Source: Zanthoxylum bungeanum (taxonomy: Eukaryota; Streptophyta; Magnoliopsida; Sapindales; Rutaceae). From it: 64,000 nt of DNA. Shown piece by piece: positions 40,184 through 53,800 of the stretch (position 1 is its first letter; every line of letters starts with the position of its first letter). The stretch spans positions 1 through 64,000 of the forward strand of contig SKCR01033657.1 in the NCBI GenBank assembly GCA_019454045.1. Direction: 5' to 3'. The position numbers and the translations under genes were made by a program. The notes beneath the pieces are model-generated. The model worked only from the letters and a program-made list of their open reading frames with translations, made no database searches and was not told the DNA's origin.

Positions 40184-40920
40184 CGTAGGTTTTGCCCAGC
40201 TAACCTAGCTGTTCGATGTCAGCAATCATCTGCGACACCTAGTGCTCGACAGATGTACTCTCTGACATACGCAAACGAAAGAGCTTCTTTTTCAATTCGT
40301 ACTTCTAAGATCTAAGGTTAGATCTATGAAGATCCTTTAATTTCAACATCATGGTATAAGGATCTAATCCTTAGTTTTGACGACAAAATTAAAGTGTCAT
40401 TGCATCAAGCATAAAAGATTGAGCACTAATGTTATCATCACCATGAGTCTTCCAAAGCCCATGCTCTACTATTTGCTCAACTCTGGGCTCAAGTCCGAGA
40501 GGTTTTTCTATCAAATAGAATAACTTCTCAGTTCCCAAGACTATCATGAGGTTATATTCCCAATCTGAAAATTAGAGCCGTTTAAAGACATTTTCACCCA
40601 GGATTATGTTCTAAACGCTAATCTTTTAGTTATCTTGATTCCAACAGTCCAACTATCCAATCAATGATTTTGGGTACAATCGAATATATAATGATAACTA
40701 TAGTCTAACTATATAATCAACTACAATTGATCGGCTACATTCAAATGTATTGATTACTATAATCCAATTATATAACCAACTACAAATGAAGTAGTTTGAA
40801 TACAGTCCAACAGTTACATTAAAACAACAATTGCATATTAGTCCAACTAATATATATATATAAATAATTAATGACGAAAAATAAAATGAGCGCGTATTGG
40901 CAAATATTTAAACGAAATTG
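40184..40920 (-). pseudogene. Gag remnant of element IV
   Basis: Matches the gag coding block at 6280-6722 and 55500-55961 on the minus strand, including the segment corresponding to GCCCAGCTAACCTAGCTG. Frame is not maintained, and the CCHC knuckle, protease, integrase and RT are absent. Confidence 0.7.
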
Positions 40921-42931
40921 CAAATTTAATACTTGCCTCCCACTATTTTTCTGCGAGCCTCTAACCCTCTGTGGAGTACTCGGGAAACCTAGTTTCCTAG
41001 TGGGCTAGGATCCTGTTAAATAACACAAAACCTTGACTTTGGCCAACAAGTTGTATGAAACTTAACTACGTAGATCTCTAAGATCAATTGGATCACATCC
41101 AATTCCTAAATCCAGTAGGTGGACCTCTAAGTCCGAAATATATATCCAATATATCCAATATATTCCCTAACCTTTTCCTCTGAATCAACTAAGCCTTGGC
41201 TTTGGCTCAACAAGCTTAATGAAACCAGTTAAGTGTAACCCATTGACAGTGGGAAAGCTTCGTAATCGAGGTCGATGAACAAGAAGTGACCTTGACTTTG
41301 GCCAACAAATCACAACTTGCCCAAGACGTACGATATGGAACAAAGCTTTCGTGATTCAAACACATCCGCGATGGACAAAGGTCTTGACTTGGCCAACAAA
41401 CCAATGTCAATCTTGGATCTTGAGAGAGAATCACTCAATGGAAGGAAAAATGCTTAATATAAAATGAGGGTTTTTGTCGCGATTTGGCAACCAATTTATT
41501 ATCTTTTATTAGGTCTCATCATACACCCTTAAGCATGCATTCTAAAAGCATAATAAGGCGAAAATAAAATAATAATGATATTCGGATGGATATATAACAA
41601 ACTTTGTTCCTAGAACAAATTTCTCCATTTCCTCTTTCCCGCTAGCACTATTCATACTTCTACCCAATTACATAATACTTCTAAAGAAACCTCATTTACA
41701 TTGAGGGGAATTGGTGAGAAGAGAAATACAATGAGATAAGGAGATAATAGGCTGGACACGCAGGTCCAATTTAATAAATTCTAAATTTATTACAACAATT
41801 TCCAAAATTGCTCTCACCCTTCTAATATCCATCTGATATACATTATTCATTCATACATCCAAGTATTCACACATAGCATATTATCAATCAATCTAATTCA
41901 ATTAATTAATCTTTGAATTAATGACCATCCAATGTTCAAACAACAATTTGATTTGCGTGAGTCTAACTCGTTTAAGAATAAATACTCAAAGTACGTATTC
42001 TTGAATTATATCGAACTACAATTTTAAATCCAATTAATTTGTATTCAATACTAATTCATATTTAATTCCAAATTAAATAATTACACTTATTTATGTGCAT
42101 TAAAGACTTGGATTCCAAATCCAATCTTTATGGGTCTCAAAGGCCCAATTAGTATCCAATACTTTTCAATTAAAGTCCAATGGGCTTTCAATTAATTCTT
42201 TAGGCGTGGGATTTGGCCATTATGGATCAAACACAAGATGCCAAGGCCCAATAAGGAATCACCCTTATGCCATAAAATCAATTTTGGCCCATTAGGCACA
42301 ATTAAAATTTTAAAGGCCCAAATGTCATATTTGGACTTTATGGAAATGGTTTTAGGCCCAATTGGATCCAACCCAATTGTCCAAAACTAAACTTGGCCCA
42401 ACCAAGCCCATTAAGCCCAATTACAACAATTAAATTAATACATTATTCCAAATTACATATTAATTCAATTCAAGTGTAATTAACATAATTAATCAACTAA
42501 TATAATGTTTCCAAAACACTAATTAATCCAATTAATCATTCTCTACATTTTCAATTCATGTCCAACACCAATTGAAGCAAAATCAATTCCATTAACATGC
42601 TACAAAGCTCACGGCAATAGCAACAAAAAAAAACATTCAATTTGATTTCGATCCAATTAAATCAACATTCAATATTTCTATCATGCTATTTAACACATCC
42701 AATTGTCAAATTTCCAAAATTCCACCATGAGTCATCTAGGGCATGTATTCGGCCAATGGTATATTTTGGGGAAAATTAATCCTATCAATTTTTCACAATT
42801 CCAACAATGCAAAAATCCAATTGAACATCATATAAACATATCCCAACCAACAATTTAGGTAAATCAAGCTCCAAGCCAAAAATCCCAAATTTAAAGTCAT
42901 GAACCCTAGATTTTCAAATCAAACTTAGGTC
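40921..42931 (-). other. Leader of element IV
   Basis: Non-coding leader with hairpin arms GGAAAC (40983-40988) and GTTTCC (40992-40997), four TTGACTTTGG-type repeats at about 41032, 41195, 41291 and 41383, and a GGCCCA cluster at 42120-42425. Confidence 0.75.
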
Positions 42932-42943
42932 GCTCTGATACCA
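42932..42943 (-). promoter_or_regulatory. Primer-binding site of element IV
   Basis: Minus strand TGGTATCAGAGC, a perfect 12-base initiator-Met tRNA complement one base from the LTR. Confidence 0.85.
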
Positions 42944-42944
42944 T

Positions 42945-44918
42945 TGTAAGTGTTCCTAGAACAAGCCAAGATCGTCTAAGAGTGATTTGTGTGTGAATAA
43001 ACAAAAGAAAGTTGCGGAAAAACTTACTTTGATTGGATGAGTTTCAAGACTTATCTTGGATATGTTGGATGTAATGGAAGCTCCAAGCTTTGTGTTTGCA
43101 TTCCAAACTCATGGATTGGTTTCCCTATCACCTCATTTAACTCTTGATGTGCTAGCAAAGTTGGAGAAGGGAAGAGCATACTCACGACAAAGTGAGAGGA
43201 AAATAGAGATGAAGTTGTTTGATATTTTTGATTTCCAAAATCAATTACCAAAAGTCAAAAAGCAAAATGTGTATATCCTTTTCCAAAAAAGAAAATACAA
43301 AGTGTGTTGGACAAGTTAGCTTTTAAAATCTTCCAACCACTTCTATCGCTCAAGATTGACTAGAGATGTAAGTTGGTGGGTCCCACTTTAAATTCCAAAT
43401 TTAAGTCAGACAATCTAACACTCAACTTCGCTCGGGCCCGGGTTCGTTTAATTCCAAATTAAACAAATTTTCCGTTGCGACTTTATTAAATCCAATTTAA
43501 TTAAATAATAATGCCTCTCAATATTATTACATAAGTCGTTTACGAATTAATTCTAAATTAATTAGTTTGCTCGAATTAAAATCCAATTTTAATTCCGCAT
43601 TGAAATCTAATTCAATTAATATATCTAATATATATTTTAGCCCAATTAAATAAATTAAATAGAAAAATCTAATTTAACTATTAAATTTATTTTACTGATT
43701 AATTCCAAATTAATCACGTTCTCTCTTCTCGACGAATTTAATCCCAGATAAATTCTCAACGCAATTAATTCCAGATTAATTCTTTCTCTATTAATTAATC
43801 CCATATTAAGTCTTGCCGTAATTAATCACAGTTTAATTTTCTCTCTCATAATTAATCCCAGATTAATTTTCTGTTCGAGTCAAATCTCATCGGTGATTCT
43901 TTGGGAAGCGACCCAAGAGATCCCTGGATATGTTGGCAGTAAATACGGTCATCGGACTATCCGAACAAGTGCGTACCCGGTACCACGTTCCTACCGATTT
44001 ACAAGACATGGTTGACTTCTAGCAAAACATTGTGCCTACCCAATTCTCCAGAAATATATTCAACATGGAATATACATAATTTTTATCAGGCGTAGTATAC
44101 TACGTATTGCGTATTACGATCCAGTATCGGATGTCACATGCTAGGCCTAGGGCTGGAATTGTGTCTGCCCCGTACGAAGCATATATCGGATCTTTGGTAG
44201 CTAGTCTCTATAATCGGATAATCATGACCTAGTAATATTATCCCGATGACTGCAGTACCTAAGAGTACTAGTTTCGTATCCCTACGTGATCATCATCTCC
44301 ATATGACTGAAGTGATACTTTCATCTTGACATCACACCCAATACACTATGAATCTCAGTATACCCAGAAGAGGCGTACACAGAACATGTTAAAGCCCCGG
44401 ACGACCAAAACCAAAGTATATTGATTGTCGCAAGTATTAGCGGTGCAAGTCTCAGTTTAAGACCAAATACATTTACCCTGATTCGGATTCCCATAGACAC
44501 ATAGTCATACTACCAATGGGATTCCGAGGGGTCTATCCAGAGCGAAGCTGTTTCCATACCATCGGCAAACAGAACCTCCTATCACACTTGCATAAGTATC
44601 CAATACTTAAATATATAAGAACTATGTCGTTATGCTTCCATAACACGCACAAGTGTAATACTAGCCTTTTATGCATTATCAATGTCCAGTCTCGATAATA
44701 CTAAGACTAGGGATATTTAATGATTAAACCTTACGTGGATTAATATTGTCTCATATCTTATTAATCTGGTACTAATCATATGGACTTTTATCATTTATAT
44801 ATCCAAGTAATCCAATTACAAATGATAAAAGAGCAATTTCATTTGTCACATAGTTAATTTGTACAACAACACCATTTTCTGTACAAATAATGATGCTGTG
44901 GGTCATAATTGTCCAACA
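42945..44918 (-). repeat. 5' LTR of element IV
   Basis: 1974 bp, TGTAAGTG to CCAACA. It has the full U3 hairpin set and a TTAATCCCAGATTAATT-type array at 43735-43870. Confidence 0.9.
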
Positions 44919-45001
44919 ATAACGTAACGAACACATGAGAATAACTAGAAAACATGTAAAAACTGTCGTGGTATGAAAATATCACATTGTTGAGATATAT
45001 G
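44919..45001. other. Spacer between elements IV and III
   Basis: 83 bases that predate both insertions. The last 14 read TGTTGAGATATATG and may be the start of another LTR into which element III inserted, since the sequence continues after element III at 62133. Confidence 0.4.
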
Positions 45002-47754
45002 TGTTAGGTTCCTAGAACATGCCAAAGATCTATAAGTCAAGATTTCATGTGTGAATAATCAAAGAAGTTGCGGAAAAATACTTACAATGAGTGGATGTAG
45101 GATTTCAAAAATCTTTTCGTTTCGGAAGCTCCAAGCTTTGTGTTGAATCTTTAATTCCACGGGTAAGTTTCCCTATCACCTTTATTTGCTCTAAATGTGC
45201 TAGCAAACTAGAATTTTTGCAACAAAAATTCTAAGAAAGAAGAGAAACTTTCGGCCAAACGAGAGAGGAAACGAGAGAGGACGAGAGAAGTGTGTTTTTG
45301 ATATTTTGTTTCTTAAAGAACTAATACCAAAGTCAACTTCAACTTGTGTATATGCTTTTCCAAAAAGCAAAAGTAAAAGTAAAGTGTGTTTTGGAGGGAA
45401 AAGAGCATTCAATGCTCTCAACAACATCCATCAAATAGAATGACTTAGTGATGTAAGTAGGTGGGCCCCACTTTAAATTCAAAATTCAAGTGAGATTTCT
45501 CAATACACTTCGGGCTCGGGTTCGCTTAATCCAATTAAACGAATTTGTCCGCCGCGACGTAATTAAATCCAATTTAATTAAATAATAGTGCCTCACAAAA
45601 TTATTACGAAAGTCACTCGCAAATTAATTCTAAATTAATTCGTTCGCCTGAATTAAAATCCAATTTTAATTCCGCTTTGAAATCTAATTTCAATTAATAT
45701 ATCCAATATATTATTTAATCGATTAATTCTCAATTAATCGCGTTCTCTCTCTTCTAATCGAATTTTATCCCAAATAAATTCTTACCGTAATTAATCCCAG
45801 ATTAATTTTCTCTCTCTTAATTAATCCTAGATTAATTTTGTTCGAGTCAAATGTCATCAGTGAATCTTTGAGAAGCGACCCAAGAGATCCCTGCATATGT
45901 TGGCAGTAAATCTGGTTGTCGAACTATCCGAAAACGTGTGTACCCCGTTCTTACCGATTTACAAGACATGGTTGGCTTCTAGCAAAGCACCGTGCCTACC
46001 CAATTCTCCAGAAATATTCAACAAAGAATATATAATTTATATCAGGCATAGTATACTATGTATTGCGTATTACGATCCAGTATCGGATGTCACATGCTAG
46101 GTCTGGGACTGGAATTGTGTCTTCCCCGTACGAAGCATATATCGGATCAATAGCAACTAATCTCTTTAATCGGATAATCATGACCTTGTCATATTATCCC
46201 TATTGTTACAACATATTAGAGTACCAATTCTGTATCCCTGTGTGATCATTATCTCCATATGACTGAAGTGACACTTCCATCTTGACATCACACCCAATAC
46301 ACTACGATTCTCAATAAACCCAGAAGAGGCGTACACAGAACCTGTTAAAGTCCCGGACGACCAAAACCAAAACGTACTGATTGTCGCAAGTATTAACGAT
46401 GCAAGTCCCAGGTTAAGACCAAATACCTACCCTGATTCGGATTCCCATAGACACATAGTCATACTAACAATGAGATTCCGATGGGTCTATCCAGAGCGAA
46501 GCTGTTTTCGTACCATCGAAAAACATAACCTCCTATTACACTTGCATGGGTATCCAATACCCAAATATATGAGAACTATGTCGTTACACTTCCATAACGC
46601 GCACAAGTGCAATACTAGTCTATTCCGCATTATCTATGTTCAGTCTCGATAATACTACGACTAGGGATATTTAATGATTAAACCTTACGTGGATTGATAC
46701 TGTCTCATATCTTATTAATCCGGAACTAATCAAAAGGACTTTTATCATTTATATATTCAAGTAATCTAATTACAAAATGATAAAATAACAATTTCCTTTG
46801 TCACATAGTTAATTTGTACAAAAACCACAATGTCTTTTACAAATAATGATGCTATGGGTCATAATTGTCCAACAATCTTCCACTTGGCCTATAGCCAATC
46901 ACTCAAGTATCTAACACCTGAACTATGTACATGTGCTCAAACTTTTGCTGAGAAATAGCCTTCGTTAGCGGATCTGCAATGTTGTCATCTGATGCGACCT
47001 TCTCGATCTTTACAGTAACATCCCGCCTTAGCAGTGATATTACCGGAAAGAGACAGACTAAACCCATCTCCATAAGCCTTTGATTCTAGAAAAATTTCGG
47101 CATGATGTATTCGTAACATCATGCAACCTGGCCTATAGTCAGCATCTATATACAACATGAAAATAAAATCTTGGCCTCAGGCCGGTATCACAACATCAAT
47201 GTAATCTAAGGGCTCATCTAGTATGTAATGCAGACATATAAACACAATATATCAGGGCTCCATGCCCGAAAATACCCATATACAAAAACTTTTTAGATAA
47301 CTCATCCTTGGCATGTTACAACCTACAAATTATGACTTATACAATTTGACTCATATCCCCAAGACTTGGTGACTGGTTGACTGCAACGCTGCTATCCGGC
47401 TGCTCTGCAACTCTAAAATACATAGCTGACCATTCAGGTCGCCAACCTGCAAAACTCAAACACTGTAGTATAGTGAGTCATAAGACTCAGTAAGTAACCA
47501 TGCTCCTACCTTGAGCATCAAACATAAGAAAGATTTGGATTCCAGTTTCTTATATTCTCCTTATATGAACATCCACACACTCATCTCGTTCTGTTTTCTT
47601 TTGTCATGCTGCTTAGCTTGTTCACTTGAAAACATTGTATACATACAAATATCAATCTTAACATATCATCGTATCATTCGTTCTATCACATATATAACTC
47701 ATATCGTCTTTACATTAATCATATATCAATGATTGAAGTCATATGTACAAGTCA

Positions 47755-47809
<55 letters not shown>

Positions 47810-50800
47810 CTTTCACTTCGCATTCAAAATCGTTTTAGTTCACAACACACGTCAAGCATACTCCTTTTGTTCTTTTAACCATTTCCTTTGTTTTTAACCA
47901 TACAAACTACAACATGTAGTTCCTCTCTAACTTGAATAATTCAATAACCAATGATCATCCACATTTATCCTTACTTATAACTTTTACCTTTATCTAGCAT
48001 ACTTAACACATTCATGATGTCACATATGTACATTCATGGCATATCATATAGCAGAATTCACATACATATACATATCATCTTCTTATCTTCTCATATTTCT
48101 TTTACTTCGCTACCTCAAGCTCAAGTGAATTATCAAAGTTATCTTCTTACCATTCTATTTAACACATCATCGATTTATCATATACAATCCATATTATTTA
48201 TATATACAGCAAATATGCATCTCATCATCATATGTATGCACTAGTGCTGGCACGTGCAAGCAATGCTCGTATAGAACCAATTACCTATTTTAGAACAGGT
48301 ATGGAATGAATTCCATCCGAACGGATCCTATCCAGCACCTCTACCATGCAACATACAATCATCAATCATATACACACACATAAGTAACAATATCATCGTG
48401 CTCAAACATCATATGCATGAATCACACGAACATTAAAAAGCTTTAATTCATGTTGACATCTCATAATTTCATTTTGCTTGGAAAATTTCTTTCTTTTTTT
48501 TAAAAAAAAATCACAATTCTTTATAATACATTCCATTTAGAAAACAATCTTTAAAAAAAATCCTTTTCGGAAAACTCATGTTCGAAACTCCTTTTTTTTT
48601 TTCTGTTCTAGAAAACTCTTTTACTAAAAATCTGTTTTCTGAAAACTTATTTCTGAAAATCTTTCTTTTTCTTGTACTTCTCTCTAAAACCGTCTTTCTA
48701 AGTTCTTTTCTAAAACTCTTTTCTGAAAACTGAAAACTGAAATCTGAAATCCTTTTTCTGAAAACCGACTCTCCGCCCGTAGGCGCATCTCCGCCCGAAG
48801 GCGAATCTCCGCCCAGGAATATACCATCTGAGCGCTGAGGATCTAGAGGTGTTCCATCAGTCCTCCACATGTGCACATGTGTCTAAATCAGTCAATTCGA
48901 ATTAGTGTACAACTGGGATGGGTCAAATCCCAAATCCCGAATCCATATGAAATCCGTCAATTCCAACAATGTACAACTGGGATGGGTCAAATCCCAAATC
49001 CCGAATCCATATGAAATCCGTCAATTCCATAATTGTTCATAAAATCTCACTGGGATGAGTTTATACCCCGATCCCGATAAAATCCATTAAAACTTTTGTT
49101 TTGAAAACTTTTAAAACTGTTCAAATGCTTTAAACTTTAAAATCAGTTTCAACTGAATTCAGAGAAGATTACCCAATATGCATGTTCAATGCATTATGCT
49201 TTCATTCACTCAATACATGCTTTCATGCTTACTTATACTCTATATGCTACTGCTATCACATATGCACATATATGCATGCGTACATACATATTCATAACTC
49301 ATACTTATACATATACTCGAGTAAAGTTAATTTATACTTTCTTATATCATACACATACTTATATATATGCTATCATGTACACACATAAATCCATAACATG
49401 CAACAATGTGCCAATTCACACTACATGCTTCCATTCGTATAGGTTTATGCTTACACCCATATACTACGAAATATGTCTATTTATCATTCTTACGCACATA
49501 TCATCATACTATTATTTGATCTGATGATCATGGTCAAATCACACATCATCAATCATGTCCACATATCAATCACATTCTATGGCTCGCATTCAAGTTTGGA
49601 CATACATTTATAGCACGTATCTGTGTTCCATATTTACCTCACGTTTCTAAGCATTGCCACAATTAACCATACATCATATCTCATACCAGTGCATTCATAT
49701 TGAAGTTAATTCACACTACGAGGAAATACATTCTCATCATAAGTACATATATTCACAACATATACAAATATGCATATTCATGCTTTATCCAATACATTCA
49801 CAAACCCACTCAACAAAATGGCATCATTATATATTCTTGCATTCGTAACTCCAATCATCATTATATATTCTTGTATTCGTAACTCCAATCAAGTTTTACT
49901 TTCATAGTCTATTTTTTTTTTATTTCCGAGTTTACATTAAATGTCCAATTTCACATGCATTCCTTATCTCATATTTGCTAAATCTTTGTCTAATACTAAT
50001 TTTCATTTCTATTACCAAGTATCATTTCTATAACACGATAAAACATATCTATAATTACGCTTAGGTATAAATTCCCAAATCTCAAATTCTAGGGTTTACT
50101 GCCCAAGTCTCAAAATTTTGCATATTACTTTAATTTAACCAATTTCTTTCTATGTGGAGTATCTAGAACGACCTATCATGTTCATTGTCAATTTCTTATT
50201 TCTTATCCCGATTTTCAAACTTATCTTAACTCTAACCCTTCAATATCAAACAACCCAAGGAAATCATCACATAGTGTACTTACCTGGACTCCAACGTTAT
50301 CCGAGTTTGATACCTTCTATTGTCACCATCAGGTATCCAAAGCATGTACACATCAACTCCACTTCCTTTAATTCACAAGTATATTAAACTCATCAGTGTC
50401 AGAATACTCATTCACTTTATCATATCATGCACTTTATTTTCCCTATGCATTCATCATTAACACACATTCTTCATCTACTTCACAAGTCATCAAACAATGC
50501 ATTAGCATATACCTTTATTACTACCAATCGTTATTCCAATTCACAAATACACAAACCCCATTCCATTATTACCCAATTCGGCCAATATAAACATTTTCAA
50601 GTTTAGCACTTTTCAATTCATTTTCATTATCATGCATGAACATTCATCCGCATACGCATTATTCATCATCAAGCCATTATCAAATCATGCAAATCATCCC
50701 CACAAACATATATCAAACTTGATCAAACCATAAAACACAACTTACTAATTTTTTGCCATGTTTTCCAGCAGTGTTACTGCTTGAACATGTCTCGATTTCT

Positions 50801-53800
50801 TCATCATTTCAGGAGAAATTTAATTCCAATTGAAAAACCACTTTACAGGAATTTATTTAACATCTAAATGAACAAAACTCATACTTTCCACTTAGCCTAA
50901 TTCAGCTCCTAAGGTCCTCATATTAATTGATTTACAGCTAGCTGCCTGCATGAAAATCTGACAGAACCAGCCCCAATCATCATGCTATAACTTTTCCAAT
51001 ACTTAATATTCACAAAACCATTTTACAGGCATATATATAAGACATAAAGCAAAAAGTTTCATGTTTTACACTTTTGCTAATTCCTCTTCCAAGGCCACGC
51101 AAATCATAGTACAAACCAAACCTACTGTTTTAACAAAACTGACCAATTTACTACTTTTGCATTTTCCATTCCAATCAAACCAAACAAATTATTTTGTGTT
51201 CATATCATCATACACACTCATTCAATATTAACAAGTCAACAAATCAACAAAATCACCACTCACTTCCATCCTCCTAGTTTCGGCCAAGAGCCTCTCCAAG
51301 CTCATCATGTACATTCAATCAATACGAAAGTTATAACCATGCTATACCTCCACCAAACAACAACCTAATCATGCCATAACTTCTATCAAATCTAAAAATC
51401 AAAAACCCCCAAATTCTAGGGTTCAAAGTTTCGAATTTTGGGGGGAATAAATCATGTTCAAAACTGAAAATTGCAAGAAGGAAAGGGTGTAAAACACTTA
51501 CATGCTTCATTTGATGCTTGAATCCATGTATTTTCCATAAACAAAACTTAAGATTGATAAAAAAGAAATGGGATTGGCATGAGGAGAAGGAGAAGCTACG
51601 ATTTTTTTTGTCTTCAAGAGGGAGAAAGAATGAATATTACTGGTATTTATACATGTTGCAGATTGTTTTGGTTGATAAGGGGTGGCTTTGGTAGTGCCAA
51701 GTGTCACCATTTAACTTGTTCTCGGATTTTGACAAAAAACAGTAAATTTGGTCGAATTTTTGACCTACTTCGGATCTGATTTTGGAAATATATTTAACAT
51801 GAAAGATGTGCGTCTATGTCTTCCCTTCGAAACCATATATTACTCGTCAAAATCGGAGTTAAACCGAAGAAGTTATGGCTATTTTACTTACAGCTATTCA
51901 AAACGGAAAATTAACGGAAAAAGCGTCAAAACTTGAGAATTTATCCCGAGTCTCCGGTCGGGATTTCTAAGTCATGAAAATCATTTTCATACCCTAGAAT
52001 GAGTACTAACATGCTTCGCACAATTATTTTCTGTGCTGGGCAGGTTACGGATGACCGGGACATTACATTTACATCGCCACGATGTATGATCTCACGCATC
52101 AGATGGAAACGTCGAAGTACATGCTTGGATCGTTGATGAGACCGCGGTTCCTTAGCCTGCGCTATAGCCCCGTTATTTTCACAATACAAATGAATGAGCT
52201 CAGCTACTAACAGAACTACTCCTAATCCAATTAGAAATTTACGGATCCAAACTGCCTCTTTTGATGCCTCAGCTGCAGCGATATATTCCGCTTCTGTTGT
52301 TAAATTGGCACAGTCTCTTGCTTGGAAGATTTCCAGCTCACTGCTCCGTTGTTCAAACAAAATATGTACCCGGATTGTGGCTTACAGTCGTCTTTATCGG
52401 TTTGGAAACTTGTATCGGTAAACCCAGTTACCTCAAGTTATCATTCTCCATAAATTAAGAAAGCATCCTTAGTTCGTCTAAGATACATAAGGATGTTCTT
52501 AACCGTAACCCAGTGACCATCACCTGGATCGGCCTGATAGCAACTACACATGCTCAAAGCATACGAGACATCAGGTCACGAACATATCATGGCATACATG
52601 ATCGATCCGACTGCAGAAGCGAATGGGATCCGACTCATGTTGTCTCTCTCATCTTGAGTTTTAGGACACATGTCCTTAGATAGAGAGACGCCATGTGACA
52701 CTGGCAACAGTCCCCTCTTAGACTGATCTATGTTGAATCTCTTCAACACTTTGTCTATGTATGTGCTCTGGGAGAGTCCAAGCAGCTTTCTAGATCTATC
52801 CCGGTAGATTTTTATTCCTAGAATAAAAGCTGCTTCTCCCAGATCTTTCATGGAGAATTTTAATGAAAGCCAAGCTTTCACCGATTGTAGCATGGGAATG
52901 TCATTTCCAATAAGCAATACATCATCAACGTAAAGGACAATGAATGTCAGTGCGCTCCCACTAACATTCTTATATACACAAGTATCATCGTCGTTTTGAA
53001 CGAAATCATATTCTTTTATGATCTCATCAAAACGTTGGTTCCAAGAACATGATGCTTGCTTCAATCCATAAATGGATCGATTTAACTTGCAAACCTTATT
53101 TGCATGTTTTGGTATGACAAAACCGTCAGGCTATTGCATATAAACATCCTCCAAAAGGTTTCCGTTAAGGAAAGCGGTTTTGACGTCCATTTGCCATATT
53201 TCATAATCGAAATATGCAGTAATAACAAGCATAATCCGAATGGATTTAATCATGGTAACAGGTGAAAAAGTTTCGTCGTAATCGACACCATGTCATTGAC
53301 ATTACCCTTTCGCTACAAGCCTAGCTTTGTACGTTTGTATGTTGCCATCCATGTCGGTCTTCTTCTTGAAGACCCATTTGTAATCAATAGGCTTTACGCC
53401 TTCTGGTGCATCAACCAATGTCCAAACTTGGTTGGTATAGATGGAATCCATTTTGGACTTCATGGCTTCTTGCCATAAAGTGGTGTCGATATCTTGTATC
53501 ACTTCCTCATACGTAGCCGGCTCATTATCCTCAATAAGATTAATATCTACATGAGGTGAGATCAGAAACCCATACCTCCCAGGTTGTTTTCTGACTCTCT
53601 CCGACCTACGCGATTCTTGTGTATTAGAAGATTATGGTACAGTCTCATCTCTGATGAACTGTTCGTGTTTCGGTAAGGAATCGGTGCCAGGAACAGTATC
53701 ACTGCGATTTTCATCGAGTTTTATTTTCCTCCCACTTACCACTGCATTTAGGAATTCCTTTTCGCGGAAAACCGTATGTAGAGAAACAAATACCTTGTTC

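Larger units (their letters stand above)
38306..44918 (-). mobile_element. Element IV: internally deleted copia element, family A
   Basis: The left LTR (38306-39706) is truncated, followed by an inverted LTR fragment (39707-40183), a gag remnant and leader (40184-42931), a primer-binding site (42932-42943), and an intact 5' LTR (42945-44918). The flanks GTAAC and ATAAC match at four of five bases, consistent with a decayed target duplication. Pol is entirely missing. The two LTRs share the TGTAAG terminus and subfamily-specific words, so they form a pair. Confidence 0.75.
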